Shown: positions 50,230-64,000, numbered from the stretch's first letter. The stretch is DNA of 64,000 nt from Wuchereria bancrofti (GCA_005281725.1 SSBO01000007.1:2796402-2860401), one strand, 5' to 3'. The notes: generated from the sequence alone by a model not told the origin. A program made the numbers and translations.

Positions 50230-53200
50230 TTGATTTGATAACTTATGTGGATTGATTGAATTTGTTTCGACCTCTTGTGAATTCACTTGGAATTTTGCTT
50301 GCAGAATATTTCTTCCAAAATTTAGCTCTGGAAGGAACAGCTTTAACCTATATGGTTACCAATTCCTTTTTAGTTTAATGTTTGAATATGTCCCTAAGAA
50401 TCTTTAGCTCATCTGAGCTAACTCTTCAAACACAGTCTTTTTTGTTTTCACAATCATGCGCTACAGTTATATGATTTTGTATGCTTATAAGGGAATACTT
50501 TTTATGAATGTAATTTTAATGAAGTGAATGTATGATACTTTCATCCTTTCATTCCCTTCACTGTAATAAGAATGAATCAGAAAGGAGATTTGATTTAAGA
50601 GGAGTTAAGCTAACTGTTCTTGTTGCCACTGGTAGCTCCATGCGAACAATATTTTCGGAAGTAGGTATTATTTATGTGGAGGTCTAGCATTCATTATAAT
50701 CTATGGAAATATTTTTCTGATTTTGGTTGAACTGCTTCATGGAATTTACTTAAGCAGACAAGTTTAACGCAAAAGCTAATGTTACTCAGTCTGTACGAAT
50801 TCTAGTCATATTCAGAATTTAGAGATTTATTTCATAAAGAATTCATTTGGATCGTCTATCTGATGTGGATATTCTTTTGTACATATGAGAACCGCAGAGA
50901 AGAAAAGTGAAATGTGAAAATGTTATTTTAAAAATGTTATGTTATCTTTACTCTTCAACATGTAACCTTGGTATTAATTACGAGCCAAGACAGTGTGTTT
51001 GTGATGTCTAATAGTTCGGTGTTTTTTACACCACAAGCTTTCTCATGATGTTTATTTTGGGATATCATTCGAAAGTAGACAGGTATTGATTAATGGACTT
51101 TAAATAAGAAACGAAGTTGATTTTTCCCAGATCTTTTTGATTTGTCAATTTCATGTTTTCCTAGCACGACATTGACGACTTCTCGTTACTACACTTGAAA
51201 TTTACCGAAAACTACTGGTGAAGCGTTACTACCAGAAAAGAGGCAGGAAATTTTTTCAGTTCGGAGCATTGTGATCTTCAAATTGTATAAGGTAAATTAA
51301 GTGTACTGGTCCGATTTCATATTAACAATTTAAATTCATGCAAAAAGTTTGTCCGGTGACATTCAAGGATCGAGTGATAGGAATCTGAGATGGCAGTGTC
51401 GATCTCTTTAGCTTGATTATGCCAGTCCGTGTTTATTCTAATGCTATCCATTTACACCGATTTGCATGTACTATCATATGCAATTTATTTTTTTTTAGTT
51501 TTATCACGAAAATTTGCTTCTGCGGGATATCTAAAGGCAATATTTTGAGGGAGTATTCATAATATTTTAATTTGGTAATTCGTAAACCATGACCTCCTCT
51601 CTAAAAGTCATATCTGCAGTTAAATTCCTTTTATCCTGTTATCCAAGTTTGTAAAGGTTTGAGGAGAGGCATATGAAATTCTACTTTTAGTGTTTGGTTA
51701 TTGAAAGGATATGTGCACGTTCAAGCCTTACCGTTGATATATTAGGATTAATCTTTTTTAAAGAATATCAAATGAAATGACTTCGTTGGCACTTAATATC
51801 ATTAGAGTATATCTAAATGAAGACTTGGTCTTCATTTGTTACAAAAACAGTTCAGGTGTATGCACTTAATTGTACAGATTTTCAGTGTTTAATTGGCAAA
51901 CGCGAATTTTCTCACATAGACTACGATACTATTAAAATACTGAAAAATTTCTGCTTGATCAACCTTTATCAGCAAACAAAAACATTAGCCGTGTTGTTCC
52001 ACTTTTTCTGCCTTTTGGCACTAATTTTTTGTTTCTGTGCATAGTGCTGAGCATTAAGGCTCCTGTCTTAAGAAATTTTTAAACATGTTTTACAAATGAG
52101 TCGATAGAGATACAATAATGAGTGCAACAAAGTAGGGACACATATTCATACGGAGAGTGTATACACAAAGCAGAACGAAAGCATTAGTGGGACTAACTTT
52201 TCCCAAGTTAAAGCATTGCCAGATATAACATTTCAGGCATATGTACTATTCTAAAAGGTGGGTACTTAAAGTAATGCAAGCATATTGTTGGAGGCTGTGG
52301 GAATATTTTCTACTCTCCATCCTATGCTGCTTCGAGAAGTCTAAATTATCAGTTCTATGAAGCAAAACATTAGGTAAGCAGAAAGGGAGGAATTGAGTTT
52401 TCCTAAAAATCATTTTCTAAAAACACAATACTCAACAAATCCTTAGTACCGGTCTTTTAGGGATTTCCAGCTGTCATCGGAAATAATGTTTCAGTATCTT
52501 ACAATAGGATTTGAAAAAATAAGAATAAGCAAGTTAGAACCTGTATTTTATACGAGTTCACCGGAGGCAACGATATATCAGTTGGGTAGACACATCCCGT
52601 GATTACATTATACAATGACTAGAAAAATGGAAAAACGGCGTACAACACATAACGCTGACTTTGTAAACTATATTTGAAGCAAACGGATAACTATTAAATT
52701 AAAAAAAGTATCGCTGTTCAGTGAATTCCACATGGCTGTTTTAAAGGGAAGTATGAATGAGTGTTTAATATAATTATTCCTATAAGAGACCGATTAATGT
52801 TATAGATCCAAGTTTGCTAGACAGATTGTATCAGCAAATCTTTTTTTTCCTGTGAACACGATTGAATATCAAAACTTTCAAACGGAAAAGAAGGAGGTAT
52901 TTATCAATTTTGACGGGGATAAAAGCTTTTCACAATTTCCTCCAAACGAATCCTTTAATGACTTGCTAGAAAAAACTATTTACGAGATGTCATTTTTAAT
53001 AATACACTTTGTAGAGGAAAAAGTTTTCATTATATCAATGTATGCAGATGACACCTTCGAAATATTAATTGAAAGTTGGGTTCCAAATAAATTTAAAAAA
53101 TCTGACATTTTCTAAAGCCACCTCAATATATGCATAAATCACGGTGGAATTGCTCAGCTTTCTTAACTTTTGAATATACTGCGAGAGAAAGGAACCGCAT

Positions 53201-54061
53201 GCAATATCTGATCGGAATATGGTGGATTTCAGATTTAGAATTGCATAATTTCAGATTAGAATCGTGTAAAAGATAATCCCCTTCTCAAGAATGTAATTTG
53301 TTAAGAGTTTCAGAAAAGTGGTGAGGGTTTAAAATTCGCGATGGTTTCCTATCAGACCGAAAATTTCCAGAGTACACAAGTTCAAAACATAAATAATTAC
53401 TGTTACATCAAAACTACTAAATATTACTTACACTACTTAAAGATGTTCCTTGCCAGTGAAAATAGTGGAATTTGTTATAATTTAAAAATCTCAATATAAA
53501 ATGGCATCTTAGAAAGATAACTAGTGAAAAAACGCTACATGAAGAACATTGAATAATTGCTCGCGGCCCTTATAAAGACAGACTATTTATGATTTACAAA
53601 GACAGACTGGCCGTGGAAACTTGAATTAGGATACCAATAAATACCAGGATGATGAGAATAAAGCACATGTGGAAACAATTATTCAACTACAACAAAAGTA
53701 AAACAGTTAGTGTAGAATCAAGCTAACCGTTCTCAGAAAGGAATCGATCCAGCTGCTGATAATTTGAAATAGTTACATAGCAATGGAATAAGTTTGAAAG
53801 TTACGAACAGAACTTATATTTATTGAATGGACACATTTTAGCAACTTTAAAACTGCCACATGTTAGTATTTCAATTCCTGAATTTGAGTATTTTATCTGG
53901 ATATAATAGGCTCAATAGAAAGTAATGGATTTGCAAAAAGCATGCAAAAAAAACTATGCCTATTAATATTCATTTCCTCAAACTTAAGAATCAAATGTAG
54001 GCCAAGATTTGATTTTGAAATGAGAATCCCAACCAACTAATGGAATAACCATATACAAATA
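50230..54061. other. region between convergent gei-17 and mef-2
   Basis: Holds the 3' UTRs. I see no recognisable gene. One acidic open frame at 52852..53115 and one at 51817..52044 lack splice signals and family resemblance. A minus-strand AATAAA at 53819..53824 may be the mef-2 polyadenylation signal. Confidence 0.5.
53819..53824 (-). terminator. candidate polyadenylation signal of mef-2
   Basis: AATAAA on the minus strand about 240 bases past the mef-2 stop. Confidence 0.35.
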
Positions 54062-55280
<1,219 letters not shown>

Positions 55281-55293
55281 ATTGACTTCAGCT
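55281..55293 (-). promoter_or_regulatory. splice or trans-splice acceptor just before mef-2 start
   Basis: On the minus strand, ctttag is followed by 11 bases of 5' UTR and then the ATG. This short leader is typical for a trans-spliced nematode mRNA or for a 5' UTR intron. Confidence 0.5.
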
Positions 55294-57185
55294 AAAGTTT
55301 TCAATTAGCAACTGTTTAGTTGGAGTTCAATATATTGAAAGAAAAGTGATTGTCAGTAACAAATCATTAAAGAATACCCAGCAGCTGTACTGATTCCTTG
55401 TTGCGTTATCACTTGCACCTGCAAATTTTAAGCAATTTAATTTAACACTAGCTCTGCTCAACTGGTTCTGATACCTCTTGATCCAGAATTAATTCAGGAT
55501 AGGGAGACTACAGGGAAACCAAAGCAAAGTTGGCATTTATCTCCTATGGTAATATATTAAAAGTTCAAGTTAACTTGATGCACATTTCTAGTGCTAACCG
55601 TATTTCGGAAAAAAAAAAACATAAGGATCATTTTAATTGTCAATGAACAAAAATGAAAAGACTAGAAAGGTGAGAAATGAAAAACTGTGTTTTTTATAGG
55701 CATATATTCACACACACTAATTTATATGGACAAAGAATAGAAATTAATCAATAAATCATATTTTCCATAGCCAACAACAAACATAAAAAGTGTCAAAGGC
55801 ATTATTCTCCAATAAAGATGTTCTTCAACCAAAACATGATAGCCAAAATCACTACATCTATCATCCGTACGATCATGCTGTCAAGGTATGATCCGAATAT
55901 GAAGATTCACAACTTGACGAACCCACTGCTGATAGACTGTCAATCTTAAATTAACCAAATAATAGTATAATATCTTGTCAAGCTCGTAAGATATTGTATC
56001 ATTATCGCTATGTTTCGACATAATCCAGTTATTAAATGCTCCCTTGGCATCAACCTCGAAAGAAGCTTTCATATATTACAACAAAAGATGCTGGGTACAA
56101 CAGCTGTGAAATGATTATGTTCGTATTTTCCAAATCGCTTGAGTCTTCACTGCTATGTTCACGATGTTACTAAAGCAGTGAGATCAGGCCTAACTGTCCG
56201 GGTTATTTGTCTCACTTCCGCCACCTCAAATCTCGTAACAGCGAATTCTTGTTCTCTTATCTTTATAACGACGATCCCATAGTTTCACTTCTCCAACAAG
56301 TGCTACTGAAGAGATGAAGATTGCACTTCGTCTAGATTCTTTTAAATATCGAATGTTGAAATATTCACCAGCCCTTCGTCGTCAAATCTCTTAATCCCAT
56401 CTATATCGTAAAGAACGAGATATTCTCAACTCAGGAACATGACCTATGTGATAAAGGCATGCTAGACTTCAGTGATAACTGGAGAAAATAGAGATCCAAG
56501 TCCGTTTGGTTAAAATCTTTGAATTAATTGCTCTGCTAACCTGTAAGGGTGCAGTTCACACTTCCTGCCGAACATCTATGCTAAATCCATACTGTGTCCT
56601 TTCCCGTTCATCATAACATTATTTTGACCGCGTAATAATTCTTATTTCTATTTTTTTGCATTGATATACATTAGTTTCTTTCATAATATTAGCTGATATT
56701 TTGTGACCAAACTTGACAATAGAGAAAAGTAATCGTTATTTAACCGAATACGAACGAACGATCAAGCTCAGCTAACGCCCTTAAAGCTTTAAACGGTACC
56801 TTTAACGCCTTAAAAACAAAAATGGCCACAAAAAATAATGAATGATTATGAAGAAATCACCCTCAAACAGCAGATTTTTCGAAGCTGGCTTTCTGGTAAT
56901 TAAAAGAATTACTGCTAATATAAAGTTTGATTAATCTACGCGGAATAATGTGTCCTTTCTGAGTAAGAAAAAAAATAGACAAGTAAACAAAGGGTTATAG
57001 AAAAATATTATTGTATATACATACATACTAGCAAAATGAAAGAGTTCTAGGAATTGTTGATGTTAATGAAGATTTCACAACAACAAATTAAAAACCGTGA
57101 TTTTAATTGGAAGAAACAGCAACTAAATGATATTAAAAAATTCAACCATGGTACTAACTATAAAAGCAACAACAATAACAAAACA

Positions 57186-57264
57186 GCTACTGCTACTACT
57201 ATTATTATTACTACTATTACTGTTACTACTACTTATACTAGTAGTGCTATTACCACTACTGTTA
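57186..57264. repeat. degenerate ACT/ATT trinucleotide repeat
   Basis: Mixed TAC, TAT and TGT triplets, giving Thr-rich or Leu-rich translated frames that are artefacts. Confidence 0.8.
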
Positions 57265-58513
57265 TTCTATCATCAGAATGAACAAAATATCATTTCCGGA
57301 AAAATGAACTAGTAGAAAGCTACAACAAGGTTTCACTTATTAATTTGAAAATAATTGATTCATTTCACTTTTAAAAATATGAACGCAATACAGCTACCGC
57401 GTTCTAGCAGAATAATGTGTCATGTTCTTTCGGAATTTCCAAATAGCCATGTTTGCAATGTAACTGCCACGGATCTAGCAATGAACAGAAACAGAGATGA
57501 ATAAAAATAAAGCTCTACATATTTCTACAATAGCATCGTGACAATTCGTGATAACATGGTTTTACAAATATGCTAAATGATGGTATTTCTGAGTGAAGTG
57601 AATTGTGCAAAAGAAAGCTGTTATTCGTGTTGGAAAAGTGATGTGTTTTTATTGTTAGTACTGCAAATTAAAGAACAGACTGTTCTCACTTCTCCATTAA
57701 TTATCAGTCTTATTATTTCAGCAAAGATGCACAAGTATATTAAACAAGCAATCATGCAGATTCTCTTTTCATAATAGATGGGGTCATTCAAGCACCTCGA
57801 GATTGATAAAATGATGGACCATAGAGAAACTTCACTAAAAATAACACTGAAATTGGCAAGATTAAAATTAATGAGCCGTTATTTGAAAAATTGTGGAACT
57901 CTCACAAAATCAAGGAATGCATAATATATCTATTACTGCACCTTTCCGATGATTGCCACAATGAGTACACAAACATGCAATGGCTTAGGAAGTGACGTCA
58001 ATTCTTCCAGAAAGTCAGTGTGCTTTGAAATTTCTTTTCCGTTTCCTTTTTTCCTCTAAAATTTATTTCACATAGCTATTAGCACACTTCCATAATGTAA
58101 CACTCAATTTCCTCTACACCAAATTTCCGAAAAATCACCTATTTACATGAGTCTAATAGCTGTAGTAAACTGTTCAATTTCTTGGTATGTGCAGAATGAA
58201 TGATACGTCGGGATTAATTGGAATAGCACGAAGTAACTACAACATAAATAGTAAAATAAATCAATCATATGGCAGAGTATAGAGTACAGAGGAAGCCAAT
58301 CATTACGATGAATAGAGGAAATTAAACAATACTGCCACCACTCACCGTACAGGTCAAATAGAATCTATCAATAACGTTGTTCGAAAAGAGAGCTAACATG
58401 AAATCAAAAGTGGTGACAACATACCTAGTACACAGAAATACATATAATATACTAAGTTTCGCATGCCGATAACATGATAATATGTATCTGTGTGGTATGC
58501 TGCTTGTTTCTAT

Positions 58514-58535
58514 CGTCGTTGTCGTCGTCGTCGTC
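58514..58535. repeat. (GTC)n microsatellite
   Basis: About seven GTC-type triplets with one interruption. Confidence 0.8.
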
Positions 58536-60362
58536 AGCATTATCCTTAATACTGGTGCTACCAGCTAATGTACCATCTTCTGTCGGTTTCAGCATGCCAA
58601 TAAGCAGTGCGGGCTGGGATGCACAGCAGAAATAAACTTAAGATGTGATGAATGAGACAGCTGATAACTTCAAGTTATACGCGATGACGCAGAAATGATG
58701 GAGCATTAGCAGTAAGCAATAAAACATCATGTGATTCTCACCGATAGGATAAGATCCTCAAATGAGCCGTTCGAAAAGGCTGCTATTGTCGAGAGGAACT
58801 GCGAAGAAGAGAGAAGAAGAGAATGAGGACAAATTTTTAGTGCAAGCTCAATTTTATCCACGAGTAAATCAGAGCAGATAGCATTGATAAGCTGCACTGG
58901 TGACATTTAGACACCTCCGAGGAAAGACTGGCTGGTGCTCAACGAGACACGTGTGGTTAACAGCTTCTCCTTCAGAATTCTATATGATTCTAGAAGTTGA
59001 ATCGCGAAATGATACCAAAACTGACGGTGGCAACAAACAACTGGTCATTAAATTGCAATTAACAATGATAACAAGTCCAATAAATGTTGAGTTAATTAAG
59101 GCAAAAGCTGACCATTCTCAACTCCAGCTTCTTTCTACTATCTCCACAGTTAGCGCACATTCACTTACAGAACCGCCAAAAACTCAAACTCTGCCTTTTT
59201 TGCATCTCCAGAAATAGATCCAAACATATATTAGTTATTTAGACGAAAACACGGATTCACATACATACACACACTACAGATACATATTATCATATTCAGC
59301 CTACGAAAACCTTCACGCATTCGTATGCAGATTACGCACGTGACTGAGACAAGCAGCAGTAAACACACACACCGCATACATAAGAGACTGTCAAGGGGCC
59401 TTGACGACGCGGTCTTATTAGTTTCTTTGTTGCCTATAAAAGACCTGAGAAAATCCATATAATATTCTGGTGGTCATCATATCGGTTAGAGTAAATACAT
59501 CCTTCTATTCATAAAATGATCATTTTTCTCCTTAATTAACTGATAATGAAATGAAGTTGGGGGAATTTTTAGCCAATATCTAATTTTCAGAATATTTAAT
59601 AAAAGCAATCAGGCAGCAGATATTTGAAACTTCTGTGAATACGCAAGAAATACTAGTTAAAACTAATAATACCGCAAACAAGAATAAGCTCACTTGAAGA
59701 AGATAAGAGCTAATCTGCTAACTTTTCCATTAGTTCATTCCGACATCACACCTTAATGGTTGCATTATGTACCAGTTCAACCTTTCCAAAGGTTAGCTGT
59801 GTCAAAACTAAAAACAAATGCTCCTTTAATGATTCCTTTAAAGAAAAAAGGTCGGTAGCAAGATTAGATGAAGTTTATCAGAGAAGTATCAGGCATTTGA
59901 ACAGGACTTTCCTGTTCAAAGTCGATCATATTGCATTACACAAGACAGAAAATAACCATATCATACCATACCAACCAATGTTTCATTCATTAAAATCAAC
60001 AGAAATAACTCGCGTGACGACAAAGATATTTTTGTCAAACATGTGAAAGATGCCTGATAGCTCTCTGATGGTGCTGATTGGTGGCAACTTTGAGCAATAA
60101 GCATTCACAAAGAATTCTCCTCACAGAGTCGAAATTACTTCAAGGCTACTGAAGTAAAGAAAAAGATGGAGTGAAGAAACAAAAAATGAATTTATAGTTA
60201 AGGTCGATTAACAGGTTGACAGCAGGAATGATAAACCTACCGGATCTACGACGAAGTTGAGAATGACGAGTTCGAAAGCAGAAGACAGGAGCAGAAAGCA
60301 TAGCCAATACCACGGCGGGCAACGAAGTTAGTTGATGACGTCGTTCGAGCAGCTACTATCGT

Positions 60363-60437
60363 CACATACACATACAACACGCACACGCACACATACACAA
60401 ACACATATAAATACACCGACACTATATTACATACATA
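60363..60437. repeat. CA-rich imperfect repeat
   Basis: ACAC, CATACA and CACGCA units. It causes a Val/Cys/Tyr-rich open frame on the minus strand that should not be read as a gene. Confidence 0.8.
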
Positions 60438-61513
60438 CCTGGTGTTGGAAGATAGACAAAACAGATAAATCGCAGAAATATGCGCACATACATCAAAGTG
60501 TCGGTGACGTGACCATCGAACAATCAAGATTTGAACGGAAAAAAGTGATATAGACAAATCGGCTAGATGGTAACTATTGGTTTATTGCGTTGCGTTATTT
60601 ACATCCCAACTAGCAATGTCTTAAGCATTTTTGTCTATCTCACTTTTGGTTGGTTATTTTTGTGTTGTGCGCTGATGTCGTGCGTTGAAGCAAGATTTGT
60701 TCCCCTACTCTTTCGTGTATTGTCTCGTCATTTTTGATATTATGAAACTAACAGTATGTCAGTTAATCGATTAGGTATTTTGTTTATATTAATATCTAAA
60801 GGCTCATCACGCAGTGTTACCATGATCTCCTTCCTGGATGATCAAGGAAGATATGTCAGTCTAATTTGACTCTCTGAATAGATGATACTCCTATTTGTAA
60901 TGAAATAGGGGTTTTTTTCATAAATGTTTTTATTTACAAAGAGCAGAGATCATAATTATTTCCTTTCGAAATCCTAATGACCTAATGAATTAATTAGACT
61001 GTTCTATCTAGTTCAACTGGATGGATGACAATATATTTCCAGATTCTAATATGGAGATACAGAAATGGATAGAATAAGTAGGAACTTAAAGTTCAAGATT
61101 CATAAAAGAAAGCCTAATAAATCAACAGGTAATATGAGGAAAATCATTCCCACTACAACTCTGCCATTGTAAAATTAAACTATTTTTGGCTATTCTGAAA
61201 TTTCCCGTCAGCTTTACCATCTAACATGCATTCATTCATTCACTTTTTAAAAACGTTTCGAATTATAAGAAGAAGCTTTTGCAACTGATGCAGAATTCTG
61301 CCTGAAGAACACAGATTCATTCATAAACTGAAGAGGACACATCTGCGCCAAAATAGATCGTGATAATATCAGGTTAAGTTTGAATTCTTTCAAGATTAGT
61401 TGGTTTCTGCAACTCTTCACTCTTCAAAAATGCATCTCGTCGTAGAAATTCCATTTTAATGTCACAATTCAAGAATTAGTTTAGAGTTTTTTAATCTAGA
61501 AATTTGAAACGCT

Positions 61514-61550
61514 TTTTCCAGGAAATTAATAAATTACTTTTCCTGGAAAA
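61514..61550. repeat. perfect 12-bp inverted repeat
   Basis: Arms TTTTCCAGGAAA (61514..61525) and TTTCCTGGAAAA (61539..61550) with a 13-base loop. Confidence 0.85.
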
Positions 61551-61969
61551 GGATTTTTCGAAAACACAAACATCAACGTATATTCAAAGAAAATTTATGA
61601 GATTTTTGAAAAGTTGGAACAACTGAGTTATTTAAATGTACAGTTTCAAACAGGATACCGCTACTGTAAATAAATCAAATGAAATCATAGCAGTCCCAAA
61701 ATGTTAATCAAATTATCTCTATAAAGTAAATAATGACGAGAAACTATATCAGTACTCACTGTGCTTCAAAAAAGCGCTTCTCCATTAAGCTTAGTACACG
61801 TAAAGATTGTATACTATTTTCAATTTAAGAATGATTAATGATAAAAAGATTAGTGACAATAGTTGTAACTGAATAGCTTTCATTGGCTCATTTACCTTCA
61901 GTGAAGAATGAGGTCCACTTCAGAATTTAAGTCTCTCTTTAGACTGCCAAAATCGAACTGTGTCATTAG

Positions 61970-62836
61970 TCATAAGACAGTTTGCTGGGGATACATATAG
62001 CGACGGGTATAGCATTCAATCGGAGCACAACCTGTCTCAATACGCTCTACTTCTCTACTAAAGGAAATATCAGTGACATGCATTAGCACTTTCGCTCGAA
62101 AATTTTCATGAAATAGAAGTGAAGAAAAAAGGCGAACATTTAGAAAACTTTCTTCTGGACAAATGACAACTTTTCTTCCTCCTGTTAAGAACTGCCTAAC
62201 ACATTTGCATACAAACCACACACACATACATACATACATACACACACATACACACAACAAGAAACATTTTCAGCTTCTTCAACTTTAGAAACAATTTTGA
62301 ACAAAGAAGAAAGGAATAAAAGCCTTCAGCCGCACTTCTTTGGCAAATAGCTATTATGTGTTCTTGGAATGGTCTGTACTGAGTGGTATGAGAGTTCTCA
62401 TGACTTGACCCGAGGTCATCCATCACAAAAGAATCCCAAAATCGAAAACATAATCATAATATTGGTTTTATATCGATGTATATAATGGGAGTGGCGTTGC
62501 TTATGTATATTGTTTATATCGATATATATATGTTCCCCATTTAAGATCAATTCGGAGAGTTTAAAGCGCTTTCCATCTATAAGTGAAATTAGTGAGGGAG
62601 CTGGTAGCAAGGAAATGAGCTAATTGTTAACTTCCTTTCTGCGACTTAATTGCCTCTCATTTCCTCATAATATATTGGTACGTCATCAACAATATCTATG
62701 AAACGGCAGCTCTAACAAGTAAGAAAGAAATTAAAATGAAACATCCCTAAATAACCAGTAAAGCACTTACATTCATGACCGGGTACTGCAAACACGTGGA
62801 TCGACATTTTCGTAGCGCCACTTCGCCTGGATGCAT
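61970..62836 (-). CDS. doubtful two-exon small gene, unknown function
   Basis: Exon 1 62771..62836 (acceptor cttgtag 3 bases before the ATG, donor AAT|gtaagt) joins in phase 0 to 61970..62191 to give 95 aa, starting MHPGEVALRKCRSTCLQYP and ending RRYMYPQQTVL. The exon 1 donor is perfect, and exon 2 translates to balanced, coding-like sequence (VVICPEESFLNVRLF). The exon 2 acceptor (ttaggcag) has a poor pyrimidine tract, and the CA repeat lies in the intron. Another frame of exon 1 (MSIHVFAVPGHE) is also possible. No domain recognised. It is head-to-head with the gene at 63143, about 300 bases apart. Confidence 0.25.
62216..62257. repeat. CA/CATA repeat
   Basis: CACA and CATACATA units, visible directly. 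The source of Cys/Val-rich false frames on the minus strand. Confidence 0.85.
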
Positions 62837-63142
62837 AGGCTACAAGCAAATTTTGAAATTTAAATTGTATGAAGCGCTATTCGATACATCGTAGGACGGA
62901 TGTATCTGTTCCTGAAAATGGGCAGATCTTAGATTAGTAGTCCTTAGATTACATTGACCTTTCACTTCTCACTCTGACTCCTCATTTACCCATCTTACAA
63001 CAATCATTGTTAAACTGTGAGTTGTTGTGCGTGTGTATTAGACGATTTCATTATCGGTTTGTTGCCTGGTGCAGTATCTTCAATATTCGTGAATTTATTG
63101 TCCTTAATTGTTTCATTCTGGAAAGGATTTGATAATTGCAGT
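62837..63142. promoter_or_regulatory. possible bidirectional promoter region
   Basis: The ~300-bp gap between the proposed minus-strand start at 62836 and the plus-strand start at 63143. No specific element is identified. The frame upstream of 63143 is open and hydrophobic, so the plus-strand gene might begin further upstream. Confidence 0.3.
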
Positions 63143-63993
63143 ATGGATATAAACGGGTATAAAAAAGAAAATGAAGAAGTTGAAGTGAAGATATATTCAT
63201 CGGAACGATGTTTTGATGAAAAAGTACAACAATGCAGTGATGAAGTAATCGCCAGTGAAATTGATGATTTTGTTCGCGAAGTGGTCGAAGCTGTCGCCTA
63301 CATTGTAAGTATGGATATAATAATTATTCTTATATCTTGTTTCGAAAAAAATTTTTGAAAATGAGTTGAATGTTGGAAGTGTGCCTGCTGCTGTCTTACT
63401 AAGTCCCAGTAATTCAATGGAGCTGTCTGAGGTGAGTTCATGTTACGTAATCATTCCCTTTAATCTATTCACCAGCTAAACCGCCACTCGTAATTCGAAA
63501 AATTCTATTGTCACAATTTATTCTTCTAGTGAGGTAACCAAATGTAATTCAAAAACAAGAACTCGTTGCAATATTTTATATGAAAGTGGTGTTTTCAGGT
63601 CGATTGTCGGAAAGCTTCATCTGCAGGTAGAAAACATATTGTTGATAAGGTATGAATTTTTAGAATTTCTCAAGGAATTTAAACAGTATGGATTTAGCAG
63701 ATGTTATAAAAATGTCTTTTAGAACTTTTTAATCTGATTTCATAGAAACTATAGAAGTAACTTACTTGAATTGAGAATACTTGCATATTTTGTCTGGAAT
63801 TGTCTGTGTATTGTAGGTATTTGAGATAAGTGATACAGATTCTATTACTGGAGATCTTGTAAAAAAAGAGACACAAGGAAATATATCTGTCCGCCGCCAT
63901 CGAAAAGTAACGGTAAAGCAGTTAACTGAACAAGAAAAAAGAATGAAAGAACGGAGAAGGATTGCCGCAGAGAAAATGGTGGCGTTGTTATGA
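63143..63993 (+). CDS. four-exon gene of unknown function, about 151 aa
   Basis: Exons 63143..63304, 63366..63431, 63599..63649 and 63817..63993 all join in phase 0 with good donors (gtaagt, gtgagt, gtatga) and reach TGA. The first exon is acidic (MDINGYKKENEEVEVK, then ASEIDDFVREVVEAV, which looks helical). The last exon starts VFEISDTDSITGD and ends with a strongly basic, probably coiled-coil helix (KQLTEQEKRMKERRRIAAEK). No signal peptide in this model. An upstream in-frame extension from about 63017 would add a hydrophobic segment (FIIGLLPGAVSSIFVNLLSL), so a membrane-anchored form cannot be excluded. No family recognised; the splicing pattern makes a real gene likely. Confidence 0.55.
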
Positions 63994-64000
63994 GCCGTTT

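Larger units (their letters stand above)
55294..61969. other. upstream region of mef-2, no gene proven
   Basis: About 6.7 kb that likely carries mef-2 regulatory DNA and possibly a 5' UTR exon. A minus-strand donor (CCG|gtaggt near 60240) beside GC-richer sequence would fit such an exon. Short open frames near 56.3 and 58.9 kb have no clear identity. Simple repeats are listed separately. Confidence 0.5.

Noticed and set aside
58900..59217. 105-codon plus-strand frame
   Set aside because: Non-ATG start, no domain and no splice signals; probably chance.
60246..60557. 103-codon minus-strand frame
   Set aside because: Largely a translation of the CA repeat (Val/Cys/Tyr runs). Only the nearby donor near 60240 is of interest, as a possible 5' UTR exon.

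Overview
This window looks like a nuclear contig from a parasitic nematode, most likely a spirurine (filaria-like) species. The DNA is AT-rich and full of introns. The encoded proteins closely resemble the C. elegans LIM-9, LPD-6, NDUF-7, GEI-17 and MEF-2 families. A 30.3-30.6 kb insert has the composition and gene content of nematode mitochondrial DNA (trnK, nad4L, probably the start of rrnS). The species assignment is inference. All gene models were built by hand from splice sites (GT-AG), reading phase and family knowledge.

Layout: (1) 1-3.6 kb: no convincing gene, two microsatellites. (2) 3.6-4.3 kb: a two-exon gene for a small protein with an N-myristoylation-type start. (3) 6.7-37.4 kb, + strand: a large lim-9/LIMPETin gene (Cys-rich N-terminal region, PET domain, six LIM domains; about 736 aa in 15 exons). 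Its introns hold microsatellites, two pairs of duplicated segments, several hairpins and the mitochondrial insert. Its first exon is uncertain. (4) 39.0-42.05 kb, - strand: a complete nine-exon lpd-6/PPAN/SSF1 gene (404 aa), a Brix-domain ribosome biogenesis factor. (5) 42.8-43.65 kb, + strand: complete nduf-7/NDUFS7 (218 aa), the complex I PSST subunit. (6) 45.05-50.2 kb, + strand: complete gei-17/PIAS SUMO E3 ligase (687 aa; SAP, PINIT, SP-RING, SUMO-interacting motif). (7) 54.06-55.28 kb, - strand: complete mef-2 (329 aa, MADS plus MEF2 domain), convergent with gei-17. (8) 55.3-62 kb: long upstream region of mef-2 with simple repeats. (9) 62-64 kb: a weakly supported two-exon minus-strand gene, head-to-head with an unrecognised four-exon plus-strand gene (151 aa).

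Biological links: lim-9 and mef-2 are both linked to muscle. lpd-6 and nduf-7 are divergent housekeeping genes with about 0.7 kb between their start codons. gei-17 and mef-2 are tail-to-tail neighbours, and MEF-2 carries a textbook phosphorylation-dependent sumoylation motif of the kind PIAS ligases act on. From memory, nduf-7, gei-17 and mef-2 are also neighbours in C. elegans, which would make this an old conserved cluster.

No CRISPR array, virus, nuclear tRNA or complete transposon was recognised. The most unusual items are the trnK-nad4L mitochondrial insertion inside a lim-9 intron, a 205-bp direct repeat flanking a lim-9 exon, the gei-17/mef-2 SUMO pairing, and a few coding-like orphan exons.
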